From the NCBI RefSeq assembly GCF_000772045.1, contig NZ_CP009754.1, forward strand, positions 3,844,001 to 3,908,000: a stretch of DNA of 64,000 nucleotides, given 5' to 3'. Positions 1 to 8,162 of this stretch are shown here, piece after piece. Source of the stretch: Streptomyces sp. CCM_MD2014. GTDB lineage: Bacteria; Actinomycetota; Actinomycetes; Streptomycetales; Streptomycetaceae. A program made the translations under genes and the position numbers. The notes under the pieces were generated by a model that made no database searches, had not been told where the DNA came from, and was given only the letters and a program-made list of their open reading frames with translations. The first letter of the stretch is position 1, and each line of letters starts with the position of its first letter.

Positions 1-145
1 CACGCGACGTGTCGCCGTACGTGGTGATCTCGACCAGCTCAACGGGCCGACCGGTCACCTGGCTCACGGCGTCCGCCACCTGCCCGGACTGGGCCATGGC
101 GAGCTTGCTGCGCCTGGTCCCCAGCCTCAGTGCCTTCTCAGTCAT
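1..145 (-). CDS. hemC: Porphobilinogen deaminase, N-terminal part (runs off the window)
   Basis: The enzyme joins four porphobilinogen units into hydroxymethylbilane in cytosolic heme and corrin synthesis. Only the first 48 codons lie in the window. The reading begins MTEKALRLGTRRSKLAMAQS, and the LGTRxSxLAxxQ signature is diagnostic of HemC. The ATG at 145-143 overlaps the hemA stop in an ATGA arrangement, so hemC is probably translationally coupled to hemA in one rex-hemA-hemC operon. The catalytic and cofactor regions are outside the window. Confidence 0.93.
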   Translation of the reverse strand, partial: MTEKALRLGTRRSKLAMAQSGQVADAVSQVTGRPVELVEITTYGDTSR

Positions 146-1878
146 GCCGGCCCTCGGTTCTTCTCAGTGGTGGTGCTGTTCCCGGCCCGGGAGACGGAGG
201 CCACCGTCTCCTGGTCGAGGTCGAACAGGGTGCGCAGCGCGTCCGCGTACCCGGCGCCGCCGGGTTCGGCGGCAAGCTGCTTGACCCGTACCGTCGGCGC
301 GTGCAGCAGCTTGTCGACCACACGCTTGACGGTCTGGGTGATCTCGGCGCGGTGCTTGTCGTCGAGCCCCGGCAGCCGCCCCTCCAGTCGGGCGATCTCG
401 CCGGCCACGACCTCGGCGGCCATGCTGCGCAGCGCGACCACGGTGGGCGTGATGCGCGCGGCACGCTGGGCGGCGCCGAAGGCGGCGACCTCGTCGGCGA
501 CGATCCGGCGGACCATGTCGACGTCGGCGGCCATCGGCGCGTCGGCGGAGGCGTCGGCGAGCGACTCGATGTCCACCAGGCGCGCCCCGGCCAGCCGGTG
601 CACGGCGGCGTCGACGTCGCGCGGCATCGCCAGGTCGAGGACGAAGAGCACCGGCTCGGGACGCGGCACCTCGGCGACCGGCTCCGGGCGGCGGCGCTCG
701 GGGACGCGGCCGACGCGGGTCGCCGTCGCGGCGAGCGCGCCGATCAGCTCGGCGTCCGCCTCCGGTCCCGGCCGGCCCGTCTCGCGCGGCCGGTCGACGG
801 CCGTACCGCCCGCGGCCCAGGCCCCGTGCTGCTCCAGCGTCGCCGCGTCCATGCCGGCCACGGCGGCCTCACCCATGACGGAGAAACCGGAGGGGACGGC
901 GGACAGGTCCAGGGGGCAGTTCTCGTCGCCGGCGGTCGCGGCCCCGGCACCCGGCAGGGGCGTTTCAGCGGCCGCCCGTACGGCGGTGTCCTCGGCGGGC
1001 CGCCCGGTCGCGGCCGGTTCGACGGCCGGCGCGCCGGTGCGCCCCTCCACCGCCGCCGCCACGTCGTCCGCCGTGAGGACGAGCCCGGTCGCACCCGTGC
1101 AGGAGACGGCCACGTCGGCACGTGTCAGCTCGACCGGCACCGAGTCCATCGGTACCGCGCGGGCCAGCACGTCCGTGTCGTCGCCCTCGGAAAGGATCTG
1201 GGCGAGCCGCTCGGCCCGCTCGAAGGTGCGGTTGGCGACCACGATCTCGGCGACCCCGGACCGCGCCAGCGTGGCGGCGGCCAGCGAGGACATCGAACCG
1301 GCGCCGATCACCAGGGCCTTCTTGCCCCGCGCCCACCGCTGGACGTCGGCCCCGGCGGAGAGCTGCTCCAGGCCGAAGGTGACCAGGGACTGTCCGGCGC
1401 GGTCGATGCCGGTCTCGGAGTGGGCGCGCTTGCCGACCCTGAGCGCCTGCTGGAACAGGTCGTTCAGGAGCCGTCCGGCGGTGTGCAGGTCCTGGGCGCG
1501 GGCCAGGGAGTCCTTTATCTGGCCGAGGATCTGGCCCTCGCCGACCACCATCGAGTCCAGTCCGCAGGCCACCGAGAACAGGTGGTGGACGGCCCGGTCC
1601 TCGTAGTGCACGTAGAGGTGCGGAGTGAGCTCCTCCAGGCCGACCCCGCTGTGCTGGGCGAGCAGCGTGGACAGCTCGGCGACACCGGCGTGGAACTTGT
1701 CCACGTCGGCGTAGAGCTCGATGCGGTTGCAGGTGGCCAGGACCGCGGCCTCGGCGGCCGGTTCGGCGGCGACCGTGTCCTGGAGCAGCTTGAGCTGCGC
1801 GTCCGCGTTCAGGGAGGCCCGCTCCAGCACGCTGACCGGCGCGCTGCGGTGGCTCAGCCCGACGACGAGGAGGCTCAT
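142..1878 (-). CDS. hemA: Glutamyl-tRNA reductase
   Basis: Reduces glutamyl-tRNA to glutamate-1-semialdehyde with NADPH, the first committed step of tetrapyrrole synthesis. The N-terminal GLSHRSAP motif and ATCNRIE (catalytic Cys about residue 50) are present, followed by the nucleotide-binding GAGSMS near residue 192 and the dimerisation region at the C terminus. At 578 residues it is longer than the usual 420 or so: an Ala/Pro/Glu-rich insertion (about residues 281-409) sits between SCTGA and FVLDLAMPRDVD. I recall long HemA proteins in other Streptomyces, so this is probably a lineage trait. The start overlaps the rex stop (ATGA) and the stop overlaps the hemC start. Confidence 0.95.
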   Translation of the reverse strand: MSLLVVGLSHRSAPVSVLERASLNADAQLKLLQDTVAAEPAAEAAVLATCNRIELYADVDKFHAGVAELSTLLAQHSGVGLEELTPHLYVHYEDRAVHHLFSVACGLDSMVVGEGQILGQIKDSLARAQDLHTAGRLLNDLFQQALRVGKRAHSETGIDRAGQSLVTFGLEQLSAGADVQRWARGKKALVIGAGSMSSLAAATLARSGVAEIVVANRTFERAERLAQILSEGDDTDVLARAVPMDSVPVELTRADVAVSCTGATGLVLTADDVAAAVEGRTGAPAVEPAATGRPAEDTAVRAAAETPLPGAGAATAGDENCPLDLSAVPSGFSVMGEAAVAGMDAATLEQHGAWAAGGTAVDRPRETGRPGPEADAELIGALAATATRVGRVPERRRPEPVAEVPRPEPVLFVLDLAMPRDVDAAVHRLAGARLVDIESLADASADAPMAADVDMVRRIVADEVAAFGAAQRAARITPTVVALRSMAAEVVAGEIARLEGRLPGLDDKHRAEITQTVKRVVDKLLHAPTVRVKQLAAEPGGAGYADALRTLFDLDQETVASVSRAGNSTTTEKNRGPA

Positions 1879-2654
1879 GCCGGCATCACGGCGGGTACGT
1901 CCCCGTCGGGTCCCTGGTCGGCGGAGCCGGTGGCGTGCTGCTGCTTGCGGGCGGCGACGGGCGGCACGACGCCGGCGTCGCCCGCGGCCTCCTCACCCGC
2001 CTTGCGCTGCTCGTGGAAGGCGAGGATCTGCAGCTCGATGGAGAGGTCGACCTTGCGCACGTCGACGCCCTCGGGAACGTTCAGCACGGTCGGCGCGAAG
2101 TTGAGGATGGACGTGACACCGGCGGCCACGAGGCGGTCGCAGACCTGCTGGGCGGCACCGGCGGGGGTGGCGATCACACCGATGGAGACACCGTCGTCCT
2201 GGATGATCTTCTCCAGCTCGTCGGTGTGCTGCACCGGGATGCCTGCCACGGGCTTTCCGGCCATCCCCGGATCGGCGTCGATGAGCGCGGCGACCCGGAA
2301 ACCGCGGGAGGCGAACCCGCCGTAGTTGGCGAGCGCGGCGCCGAGGTTACCGATTCCTACGATCACAACCGGCCAGTCCTGGGTGAGGCCGAGTTCACGG
2401 GAGATCTGGTAGACGAGATACTCGACGTCGTAGCCGACGCCACGCGTCCCGTAGGAGCCGAGGTAGGAGAAGTCCTTGCGCAGCTTCGCGGAGTTGACCC
2501 CCGCGGCGGCGGCCAGCTCCTCGGAGGAGACCGTGGGCACCGAGCGCTCGGAGAGCGCGGTCAGCGCGCGGAGGTACAGCGGAAGCCTGGCGACGGTGGC
2601 CTCGGGAATCCCTCGGCTGCGGGTCGCCGGTCGGTGTGTTCGGCCAGTTGCCAC
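1875..2654 (-). CDS. rex: Redox-sensing transcriptional repressor Rex
   Basis: Rex senses the NADH/NAD+ ratio and represses respiratory and heme genes when NADH is high. The 259-residue protein has an N-terminal winged helix (SSEELAAAAGVNSAKLRKDFSYLG) and a Rossmann domain starting VVIVGIGNLGAAL; the GxGxxG is intact. I chose the GTG at 2654 because an AGGAG ribosome site lies just upstream and the protein then begins VATGRTHRPATRSRGIPEAT, as in Streptomyces Rex. An in-frame extension to 2858 would run through the operator and looks non-coding. It is the first gene of the rex-hemA-hemC operon and is probably autoregulated. Confidence 0.95.
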   Translation of the reverse strand: MATGRTHRPATRSRGIPEATVARLPLYLRALTALSERSVPTVSSEELAAAAGVNSAKLRKDFSYLGSYGTRGVGYDVEYLVYQISRELGLTQDWPVVIVGIGNLGAALANYGGFASRGFRVAALIDADPGMAGKPVAGIPVQHTDELEKIIQDDGVSIGVIATPAGAAQQVCDRLVAAGVTSILNFAPTVLNVPEGVDVRKVDLSIELQILAFHEQRKAGEEAAGDAGVVPPVAARKQQHATGSADQGPDGDVPAVMPA

Positions 2655-2731
2655 GGTGCTCCTGCGGGTAGAGCGGGGCTGTAGGCGGTCATACGTCCCT
2701 ACATGACCGCCCCGTCGAATGCAGGCTATGT

Positions 2732-2753
2732 CTTTGTGAACGCGTGCACAAAG
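2732..2753 (-). promoter_or_regulatory. Rex operator (ROP) upstream of rex
   Basis: A 22-bp near-perfect inverted repeat with core TTGTGAACGCGTGCACAA lies 78 bp upstream of the rex start. The Rex consensus in Streptomyces is TTGTG, 8 bp, CACAA. Only one symmetric base pair deviates. It should mediate autoregulation of the rex-hem operon. Confidence 0.88.
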
Positions 2754-2928
2754 ATGGTGTCCGATTTGCCCGGCCAACGTGACCGGGGTCACGCGCCCCC
2801 GGCGCACGGAACGGGAACCGGCGCATACAGACCCTCGTCCCTCACTCATCGGGGGCAAAGCCGCACACGCTCCTCACGATCAACGCCCCCGAGACCTGGT
2901 CACCATCGATCCTAAGCGACCATACGGA

Positions 2929-3249
2929 CTACTTGTACTGATCGGTCAGTGCCTTGCGCAGCCGTTCCTCGTTCACACGCCAGAAGGTGTGCTGCCGTCC
3001 GTCGACCAGCACGACCGGAATCTGCTCCCAGTACTGGTCGTGGAGTTGGCGGTCCTCGGTGATGTCCTTCCCCTCCCAGGGGACGCCGAGTTCGGCACAG
3101 ACCTTCTCGACGACGGACTGTGCGTCATCACACAGATGACAGCCGGGTTTGCGGATGAGGGTGACGAGATGGTTCTCGGAGTGCTCAGGGGGCTCGGGCT
3201 GCGCGGGCCGCGCGGGCTTCCGGCGGAAGAGGGGACTCATGCCGGTCAT
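2929..3249 (-). CDS. Glutaredoxin-like (DUF836) thiol protein
   Basis: A small thioredoxin-fold protein of up to 106 residues. It carries the redox motif KPGCHLCDDA (CxxC) near residue 37 and the downstream cis-Pro segment EQIPVVLVDG typical of the glutaredoxin/NrdH-like DUF836 family. The family reduces disulfides or mixed thiols in the cytosol; the substrate is unknown. The start could be the first ATG (3249) or the ATG at 3240 that gives MSPLFRRKP; neither has a clear ribosome site. It lies upstream of rex on the same strand, separated by 274 bp containing the Rex operator, and divergent from the HAD phosphatase. Confidence 0.82.
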   Translation of the reverse strand: MTGMSPLFRRKPARPAQPEPPEHSENHLVTLIRKPGCHLCDDAQSVVEKVCAELGVPWEGKDITEDRQLHDQYWEQIPVVLVDGRQHTFWRVNEERLRKALTDQYK

Positions 3250-3381
3250 TCTCGCGCGCGCGGACGCCCCCTCGGCGGGAGACCGCCCGCCGGCGGGGTC
3301 GCCCGGAGTTCACAGCCCGGTCCCCGGTCCGCAAACCTCTCGGCTCCGAAGCACCCGAACAAACTGGCTATGCTCACGGGC

Positions 3382-4326
3382 ATGGCCGTTCTTCGATGGC
3401 TCACTCCCCGTAGGCGCTCCGCCACGGCGCGGAGCGTGTTGGCAGGCGAGGCCTCGGCGGAGGCGGCGCGCAAGTCCGCGGAGGCCGCCGAGGCCGCAGA
3501 GCCTGCCCAGGAAACCGACTCCGGCGTCGCGGAGCCGGAGTTCCCGGTGCACGGCGACGAAAGAGCGGCCGCCTTCTTCGACCTCGACAACACCGTCATG
3601 CAGGGCGCCGCGATCTTCCACTTCGGCCGGGGCCTGTACAAGCGGAAGTTCTTCGAGACCCGTGACCTCGCCCGCTTCGCCTGGCAGCAGGCGTGGTTCC
3701 GGCTGGCCGGGTTCGAGGACCCGGAGCACATGCAGGACGCCCGCGACTCGGCGCTCTCCATCGTCAAGGGCCACCGCGTCTCCGAGCTGAAGTCCATCGG
3801 CGAGGAGATCTACGACGAGTACATGGCCGAGCGGATCTGGCCCGGCACCCGCGCCCTCGCCCAGGCCCACCTGGACGCCGGGCAGAAGGTCTGGCTGGTC
3901 ACGGCGGCCCCGGTGGAGATCGCCCAGGTGATCGCCCGCCGCCTGGGCCTGACCGGTGCGCTCGGCACGGTGGCGGAGTCGATCGGCGGCGTCTACACGG
4001 GCAAGCTGGTCGGCGAACCCCTGCACGGCCCCGCGAAGGCCGAGGCGGTGCGCGCCCTCGCGGCGGCGGAGAACCTGGACCTGTCGCGCTGCGCCGCCTA
4101 CAGCGACTCCCACAACGACATCCCGATGCTGTCCCTGGTCGGACACCCGTACGCGATCAACCCGGACTCCAAGCTGCGCAAGCACGCCCGCGAGCTGGAG
4201 TGGCGGCTGCGCGACTACCGCACCGGCCGCAAGGCGGCCAAGGTCGGCATCCCCGCGGCCGCGGGCGTCGGCGCGGTGGCGGGCGGCACCGCGGCGGCCA
4301 TCGCGCTGCACCGCCGCCGCCGTTGA
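3382..4326 (+). CDS. HAD-IB family hydrolase (SerB-like phosphatase)
   Basis: A 314-residue HAD-superfamily phosphatase. The nucleophile motif is FFDLDNTVM (DxDNT) near residue 66; motif II is VWLVTAAP, and motif III/IV is YSDSHNDIPML, as in the SerB/CicA (HAD-IB, PSPase-like) subfamily. The Ala-rich N-terminal stretch looks like a disordered linker, and the C terminus (AAAGVGAVAGGTAAAIALHRRRR) could be a membrane anchor with a positive tail. ATG 3382 was chosen; an ATG at 3370 four codons upstream is equally possible. The substrate is unknown. It precedes bldN by 353 bp. Confidence 0.85.
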   Translation: MAVLRWLTPRRRSATARSVLAGEASAEAARKSAEAAEAAEPAQETDSGVAEPEFPVHGDERAAAFFDLDNTVMQGAAIFHFGRGLYKRKFFETRDLARFAWQQAWFRLAGFEDPEHMQDARDSALSIVKGHRVSELKSIGEEIYDEYMAERIWPGTRALAQAHLDAGQKVWLVTAAPVEIAQVIARRLGLTGALGTVAESIGGVYTGKLVGEPLHGPAKAEAVRALAAAENLDLSRCAAYSDSHNDIPMLSLVGHPYAINPDSKLRKHARELEWRLRDYRTGRKAAKVGIPAAAGVGAVAGGTAAAIALHRRRR

Positions 4327-4679
4327 CCCCGGCCGGCCCCGGCGATCCGGCCGTCGGCCCGACGCCCCCGCCGCCGGCCCAATCGGGATGACGTACCCCC
4401 GGGGCGGGCTCTCCAGTCCCCTTTACTCACATCGACCACAACACGCTCTGTAGTCACCAGGAATTCGAACCGTTCCGGTCATCAAGCGATCAATCTGATG
4501 CATCTGACCGGGCGTCAATCGGGCACGGAAGCGACGTAATCGATGATTTGAGCAACTGGGCGTAGCAGTGCCTGCACGAAGCGTTATTCTCCTCAGACGC
4601 ATTCCGGTGCCCCACCTTCGCTACGACGGGTGAATGGTTCCGTACTGCACGTGATGGAAGCTCTGCCTCTGGGAGTCCC
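4327..4679. other. Intergenic region upstream of bldN
   Basis: A 353-bp gap between the HAD phosphatase and bldN. No coding frame with actinomycete codon bias was seen. The region from about 4440 to 4620 is clearly lower in G+C than its surroundings, as expected for the bldN promoter and regulator-binding area, but I could not identify a specific promoter or BldD site with confidence. Confidence 0.5.
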
Positions 4680-5474
4680 GTGTACCCACACGTCGGGGTT
4701 GACGCCTCGGGCCTGGCTACGCTGCGCGCAACGGTCAAATCAGCCCAAGACCTGTTGCGCGGCTTCGTCCCCACCGCGTATGCCGTCCCCGCCCTCGCCG
4801 CGGCCGCCGCGCCCGCCGGTCCGTGCTACGCGCTGGCCGAAGGAAGCGCCGCCGTCGGCAGACGAGCGCGGTCGTCCTCGTCCGGGGCCGCCGCCACCAC
4901 CCACCGCCGCCCCGCCGCGGACAGCGACAGCGCCCGCATGATGGAGCTGGTCGAGCGGGCCCAGGCCGGCGAGGCCGACGCCTTCGGCCGGCTCTACGAC
5001 CAGTACAGCGACACCGTGTACCGCTACATCTACTACCGCGTGGGCGGCAAGGCCACCGCCGAGGATCTCACCAGCGAGACCTTTCTGCGGGCCCTCAGGC
5101 GCATCGGCACCTTCACCTGGCAGGGACGCGACTTCGGCGCCTGGCTCGTGACCATCGCCCGCAACCTGGTCGCCGACCACTTCAAGTCCAGCCGCTTCCG
5201 CCTCGAGGTCACCACCGGGGAGATGCTCGACGCCAACGAGGTCGAGCGGTCCCCCGAGGACTCCGTCCTCGAGTCGCTCTCCAACGCCGCCCTGCTGGAG
5301 GCCGTACGCCGGCTCAACCCTCAGCAGCAGGAGTGCGTCACCCTGCGTTTCCTCCAGGGCCTCTCGGTCGCCGAGACCGCCCGTGTGATGGGCAAGAACG
5401 AGGGCGCGATCAAGACGCTCCAGTACCGGGCCGTGCGCACCCTCGCCCGGCTGCTCCCGGACGACGCCCGCTGA
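4680..5474 (+). CDS. bldN: Developmental ECF sigma factor BldN
   Basis: The sigma factor is required for aerial mycelium formation and directs chaplin and rodlin genes in Streptomyces. The 264-residue product has an N-terminal extension of about 86 residues (VYPHVGVDASGL...) before sigma region 2 (MMELVERAQAGEADAFGRLY, then SDTVYRYIYYRVGGKATAED). In S. coelicolor this extension is a pro-sequence that is removed. Sigma region 4 (LLEAVRRLNPQQQECVTLRF through AIKTLQYRAVRTL) is complete. GTG 4680 follows a GGGAG ribosome site. The next gene encodes its anti-sigma factor RsbN. Confidence 0.95.
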   Translation: MYPHVGVDASGLATLRATVKSAQDLLRGFVPTAYAVPALAAAAAPAGPCYALAEGSAAVGRRARSSSSGAAATTHRRPAADSDSARMMELVERAQAGEADAFGRLYDQYSDTVYRYIYYRVGGKATAEDLTSETFLRALRRIGTFTWQGRDFGAWLVTIARNLVADHFKSSRFRLEVTTGEMLDANEVERSPEDSVLESLSNAALLEAVRRLNPQQQECVTLRFLQGLSVAETARVMGKNEGAIKTLQYRAVRTLARLLPDDAR

Positions 5475-5549
5475 GGGCGTCACTTCCCGCATTCCCCAAG
5501 TCACCTTCGGTGAGAGTCTGTTGAGTCCGCGGTCCGATCATCCGCCGTC

Positions 5550-5578
5550 CGTAACCCAAGTGCCGCGCCGCTCGTTGT
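5550..5578 (+). promoter_or_regulatory. Candidate sigma-BldN-dependent promoter of rsbN
   Basis: CGTAAC (5550-5555), 17 bp, CGTTGT (5573-5578). From memory, BldN-dependent promoters have CGTAAC and CGTTGA separated by 16-17 bp, so only one base deviates. It lies 131 bp before the rsbN start and would make BldN drive its own antagonist. Confidence 0.65.
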
Positions 5579-5708
5579 GCGGGATGCAGGCTCCCTGTGG
5601 TCACTCCTTGGCCGACTCCGATCACCCGATCGGATGGTTTCGATCAGGGGGTGCAACCCTCAGGACCCCCTGGGGAGTCGACCGTGATGACGAGAGGAGG
5701 TGCCGCCA

Positions 5709-6956
5709 GTGATCGCGAACGTATCGGCACACCGGCGGGCGAACGCCTTCGCCCAGGCTCTGGAGGAGCAGTCCGATCCCGGGGCGGCGGCCGAGCAGTC
5801 CGGAGGACCGGCACCCGCCGGGGCCACCGCGGAACCGACCGAGCAGGGTCGGTTGACGACCCTCGCCCGTGGTCTGGAGTCGCTGCCCCGGCCCGAGCTG
5901 GATCCCGAGGTCAAGGTCGTCCAGCGGGCCCAGCTCGTGGCCGCCTTCGAGGCCATGCTGCAGGAGGGCACCGCGAGCGGCGGGGCGGCGGACACGTCGG
6001 TTCCCGAGCAGCGCCGGGCGCGCGGCACCCATCGCGCGGCCCCGCTGAGCAGGTTGCGGCCCCGCTCGCGGCTGGCCAAGGGCCTCACCGCCGGCGGACT
6101 GAGCGTGAGCGTGGCGGCGGGAGCCTTCGGCGGAGTCGCCGCCGCCAGTTCCGACGCCCTGCCCGGCGACTCGCTCTACGGCCTCAAGCGCGGCATAGAG
6201 GACTTCCGCCTCGGCCTCGCCGACGGCAACGACGAGCGGGGCCGGGCCTACCTGGACCTCGCCTCGACCCGGCTCAGCGAGGCACGCCGGCTGATGGAGC
6301 GCGACCGCGGCGGCCCCCTCGACCACGAGTCCCTCGGCGAGATCCGGCGTGCCCTGTCCGGCATGCGGCACGACGCCTCCGAGGGCCACCGCCTGCTCAG
6401 CGCGGCCTACGCCCACGATCCCGACTCGCTGGCCCCCATGCAGGCCCTGTCGGCCTTCTCCCAGTCCCACCGGGAGACCTGGGGCGCGCTGCGCGACCGG
6501 CTGCCCGTGCAGCTCGGGGACGTCAGTGAGCAGGTGTCGTCGGTGTTCGACGCCATAGACGACGACGTGGCCCCGCTGGAGTCCATGCTGCCGTCGTCAC
6601 CGGCTCAGGACGACGACGGGGACGGCGGCCGGCCGGGCGGTTCCGGCTCGACGACCACCGATGCTCCCGGCTCCGGTCACCCGTCGGCGCCCCGCACCGG
6701 CGACGACGGCACGTCCGAGCGCGGGCGTTCCCACTCCGACCGGCCCAGCGAGTCCGCCGACTCCGGCGACGAGAACGACGGCCTGCTCGGCGGCGGCACC
6801 GGCGGTCTGTTCGACCCGCCCAAGGACGACACCGGCACCTCCTCCCCGCCCGCGGGAGGCGGCGACACCCCGGCTCCCAAGCCGGACGTCACCCTCCCGC
6901 CGCTCCTCCCTGGTCTCCTGCCCGGCCTGGGCATCGAGGCGGAGGACGCGGACTGA
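5709..6956 (+). CDS. rsbN: Anti-sigma factor RsbN (anti-BldN)
   Basis: A membrane-anchored antagonist of sigma BldN. The 415-residue protein begins with a cytoplasmic helical region (VIANVSAHRRANAFAQALEE, ELDPEVKVVQRAQLVAAFEAML) expected to clamp the sigma factor. One transmembrane stretch follows near residues 120-142 (GLTAGGLSVSVAAGAFGGVAA). The extracytoplasmic part starts LPGDSLYGLKRGIEDFRLGL, a DUF5667-type helical domain, and ends in a long Gly/Pro/Asp/Ser-rich tail. GTG 5709 is chosen because GAGAGGAGG (5692-5700) sits 8 nt ahead; the GTG at 5700 overlaps that site. It is encoded directly after bldN. Confidence 0.9.
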   Translation: MIANVSAHRRANAFAQALEEQSDPGAAAEQSGGPAPAGATAEPTEQGRLTTLARGLESLPRPELDPEVKVVQRAQLVAAFEAMLQEGTASGGAADTSVPEQRRARGTHRAAPLSRLRPRSRLAKGLTAGGLSVSVAAGAFGGVAAASSDALPGDSLYGLKRGIEDFRLGLADGNDERGRAYLDLASTRLSEARRLMERDRGGPLDHESLGEIRRALSGMRHDASEGHRLLSAAYAHDPDSLAPMQALSAFSQSHRETWGALRDRLPVQLGDVSEQVSSVFDAIDDDVAPLESMLPSSPAQDDDGDGGRPGGSGSTTTDAPGSGHPSAPRTGDDGTSERGRSHSDRPSESADSGDENDGLLGGGTGGLFDPPKDDTGTSSPPAGGGDTPAPKPDVTLPPLLPGLLPGLGIEAEDAD

Positions 6957-7009
6957 GGACACAGGACAGACGGCTGAGAACAGACGGCTGAGAACAGAGG
7001 GCTGAGCAC

Positions 7010-7043
7010 GATGGGGCGCCCCCGGCACCGGGAGCGCCCCATC
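7010..7043. terminator. Bidirectional terminator between rsbN and the acyltransferase
   Basis: A strong G+C-rich hairpin: GATGGGGCGC at the 5' arm and GCGCCCCATC at the 3' arm around a CCCGG/CCGGG inner stem. It lies between the convergent genes ending at 6956 and 7078. The preceding 50 bp contain short direct repeats of CAGACGGCTGAGAA. Confidence 0.75.
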
Positions 7044-7077
7044 GCCACCTCAGACGGCTCAGAAGAACTCAGAAGGC

Positions 7078-8148
7078 TCAGAAGAACACCGACCGGCGCT
7101 GCACCAGCAGCTTGTAGAGCGTGTGCTGGATCTGCTCCCGCACCTGGTCGGTCAGATTGAACATCAGCACCGGATCCTCCGCCGCCTCGGGCGCGTAGCC
7201 GTCCGTCGGGATCGGCTCACCGAACTGGATCGTCCACTTCGTCGGCAGCGGCACCGCGCCCAGCGGCCCCAGCCACGGGAAGGTCGGCGTGAGCGGGAAG
7301 TACGGGAAGCCCAGCAGCCGCGCCAGGGTCTTGGAGTTTCCGATCATCGGGTAGATCTCCTCCGCCCCGACGATCGAGCACGGCACGATCGGCGCCCTCT
7401 GCCGCAGCGCCGTGGACACGAAGCCGCCCCGCCCGAACCGCTGGAGCTTGTAGCGTTCGCCGAACGGCTTCCCGATGCCCTTGAAGCCCTCCGGCATCAC
7501 CCCGACCAGCTCGCCCTGGGCGAGCAGCCGTTCGGCGTCCTCCGCGCAGGCCAGCGTGTGCCCGAGTTTGCGCGCCAGCTCGTTGACCACCGGCAGCACG
7601 AACACCAGGTCCGCCGCCAGCAGCCGCAGGTGCCGGTCGGCCGGGTGGTGGTCGTGCACGGCGACCTGCATCATCAGCCCGTCCAGCGGCAGCGTCCCGG
7701 AGTGGTTGGCGACGATCAGCGCACCGCCCTCGGCGGGGATGTTCTCCACGCCCTTCACCTCGACCCGGAAGTACTTCTCGTACACCGGGCGCAGCAGGGA
7801 CATCAGCACCTGGTCGGTCAGCTCGGCGTCGTAACCGAAGTCGTCGACCTCGTAGTCCCCGGTGAGCCGGCGGCGCAGGAAGGACAGCCCGGCCGCGACG
7901 CGCCGCTCCAGCCCGCCGTCCCCGTCGCCGTCGCCTCCCGCCGACGACCGCACCGACTCCTGCGGTCCGGGCGGCGTCACGGGATCGTCCTCCCGGTCGT
8001 CCCGGCGCTCGTCCTCGGCCGCGGCCGCTTCCCGCAGGGGCAGCGGCTGCACCTCACCCGCCCGCGCCGGCTCCGACTCCGGCTTCGCCCTGCGCCGGTT
8101 CCCCCGCGAACGGTCGTCGTCGAACGGAATGACCTTGGCGTCCGCCAT
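7078..8148 (-). CDS. Lysophospholipid acyltransferase family protein (PlsC-like)
   Basis: Probably transfers a fatty acyl chain to a lysophospholipid or glycerophosphate at the membrane. The 356-residue protein has a charged, probably disordered N terminus of about 90 residues. The PlsC domain follows, with catalytic NHSGTLPLDG (NHx4D-type) near residue 145, GxMPEGFKGIGKP as the second conserved block, and IVPCSIVGAEE as the third. It reads into the epimerase gene cluster: it begins 14 bp after the stop of the epimerase gene, so the two are probably cotranscribed. The specific acceptor cannot be read from sequence. Confidence 0.85.
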   Translation of the reverse strand: MADAKVIPFDDDRSRGNRRRAKPESEPARAGEVQPLPLREAAAAEDERRDDREDDPVTPPGPQESVRSSAGGDGDGDGGLERRVAAGLSFLRRRLTGDYEVDDFGYDAELTDQVLMSLLRPVYEKYFRVEVKGVENIPAEGGALIVANHSGTLPLDGLMMQVAVHDHHPADRHLRLLAADLVFVLPVVNELARKLGHTLACAEDAERLLAQGELVGVMPEGFKGIGKPFGERYKLQRFGRGGFVSTALRQRAPIVPCSIVGAEEIYPMIGNSKTLARLLGFPYFPLTPTFPWLGPLGAVPLPTKWTIQFGEPIPTDGYAPEAAEDPVLMFNLTDQVREQIQHTLYKLLVQRRSVFF

Positions 8149-8162
8149 CGTTGCTGCGCTCC

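Noticed and set aside
130..2325. 731-residue plus-strand frame over hemA and rex
   Set aside because: It is antisense to two clear genes, lacks any family signature, and has the Arg/Gly/His-rich composition of high-G+C shadow frames.
3691..4391. Alternative frame proteins in the HAD phosphatase region
   Set aside because: Arg/Gly/Pro-rich shadows of the HAD gene; the DxDNT motif is only in the annotated frame.
4441..4500. Possible tRNA (TTCGAAC segment)
   Set aside because: The flanking bases cannot form a T stem or acceptor helix.
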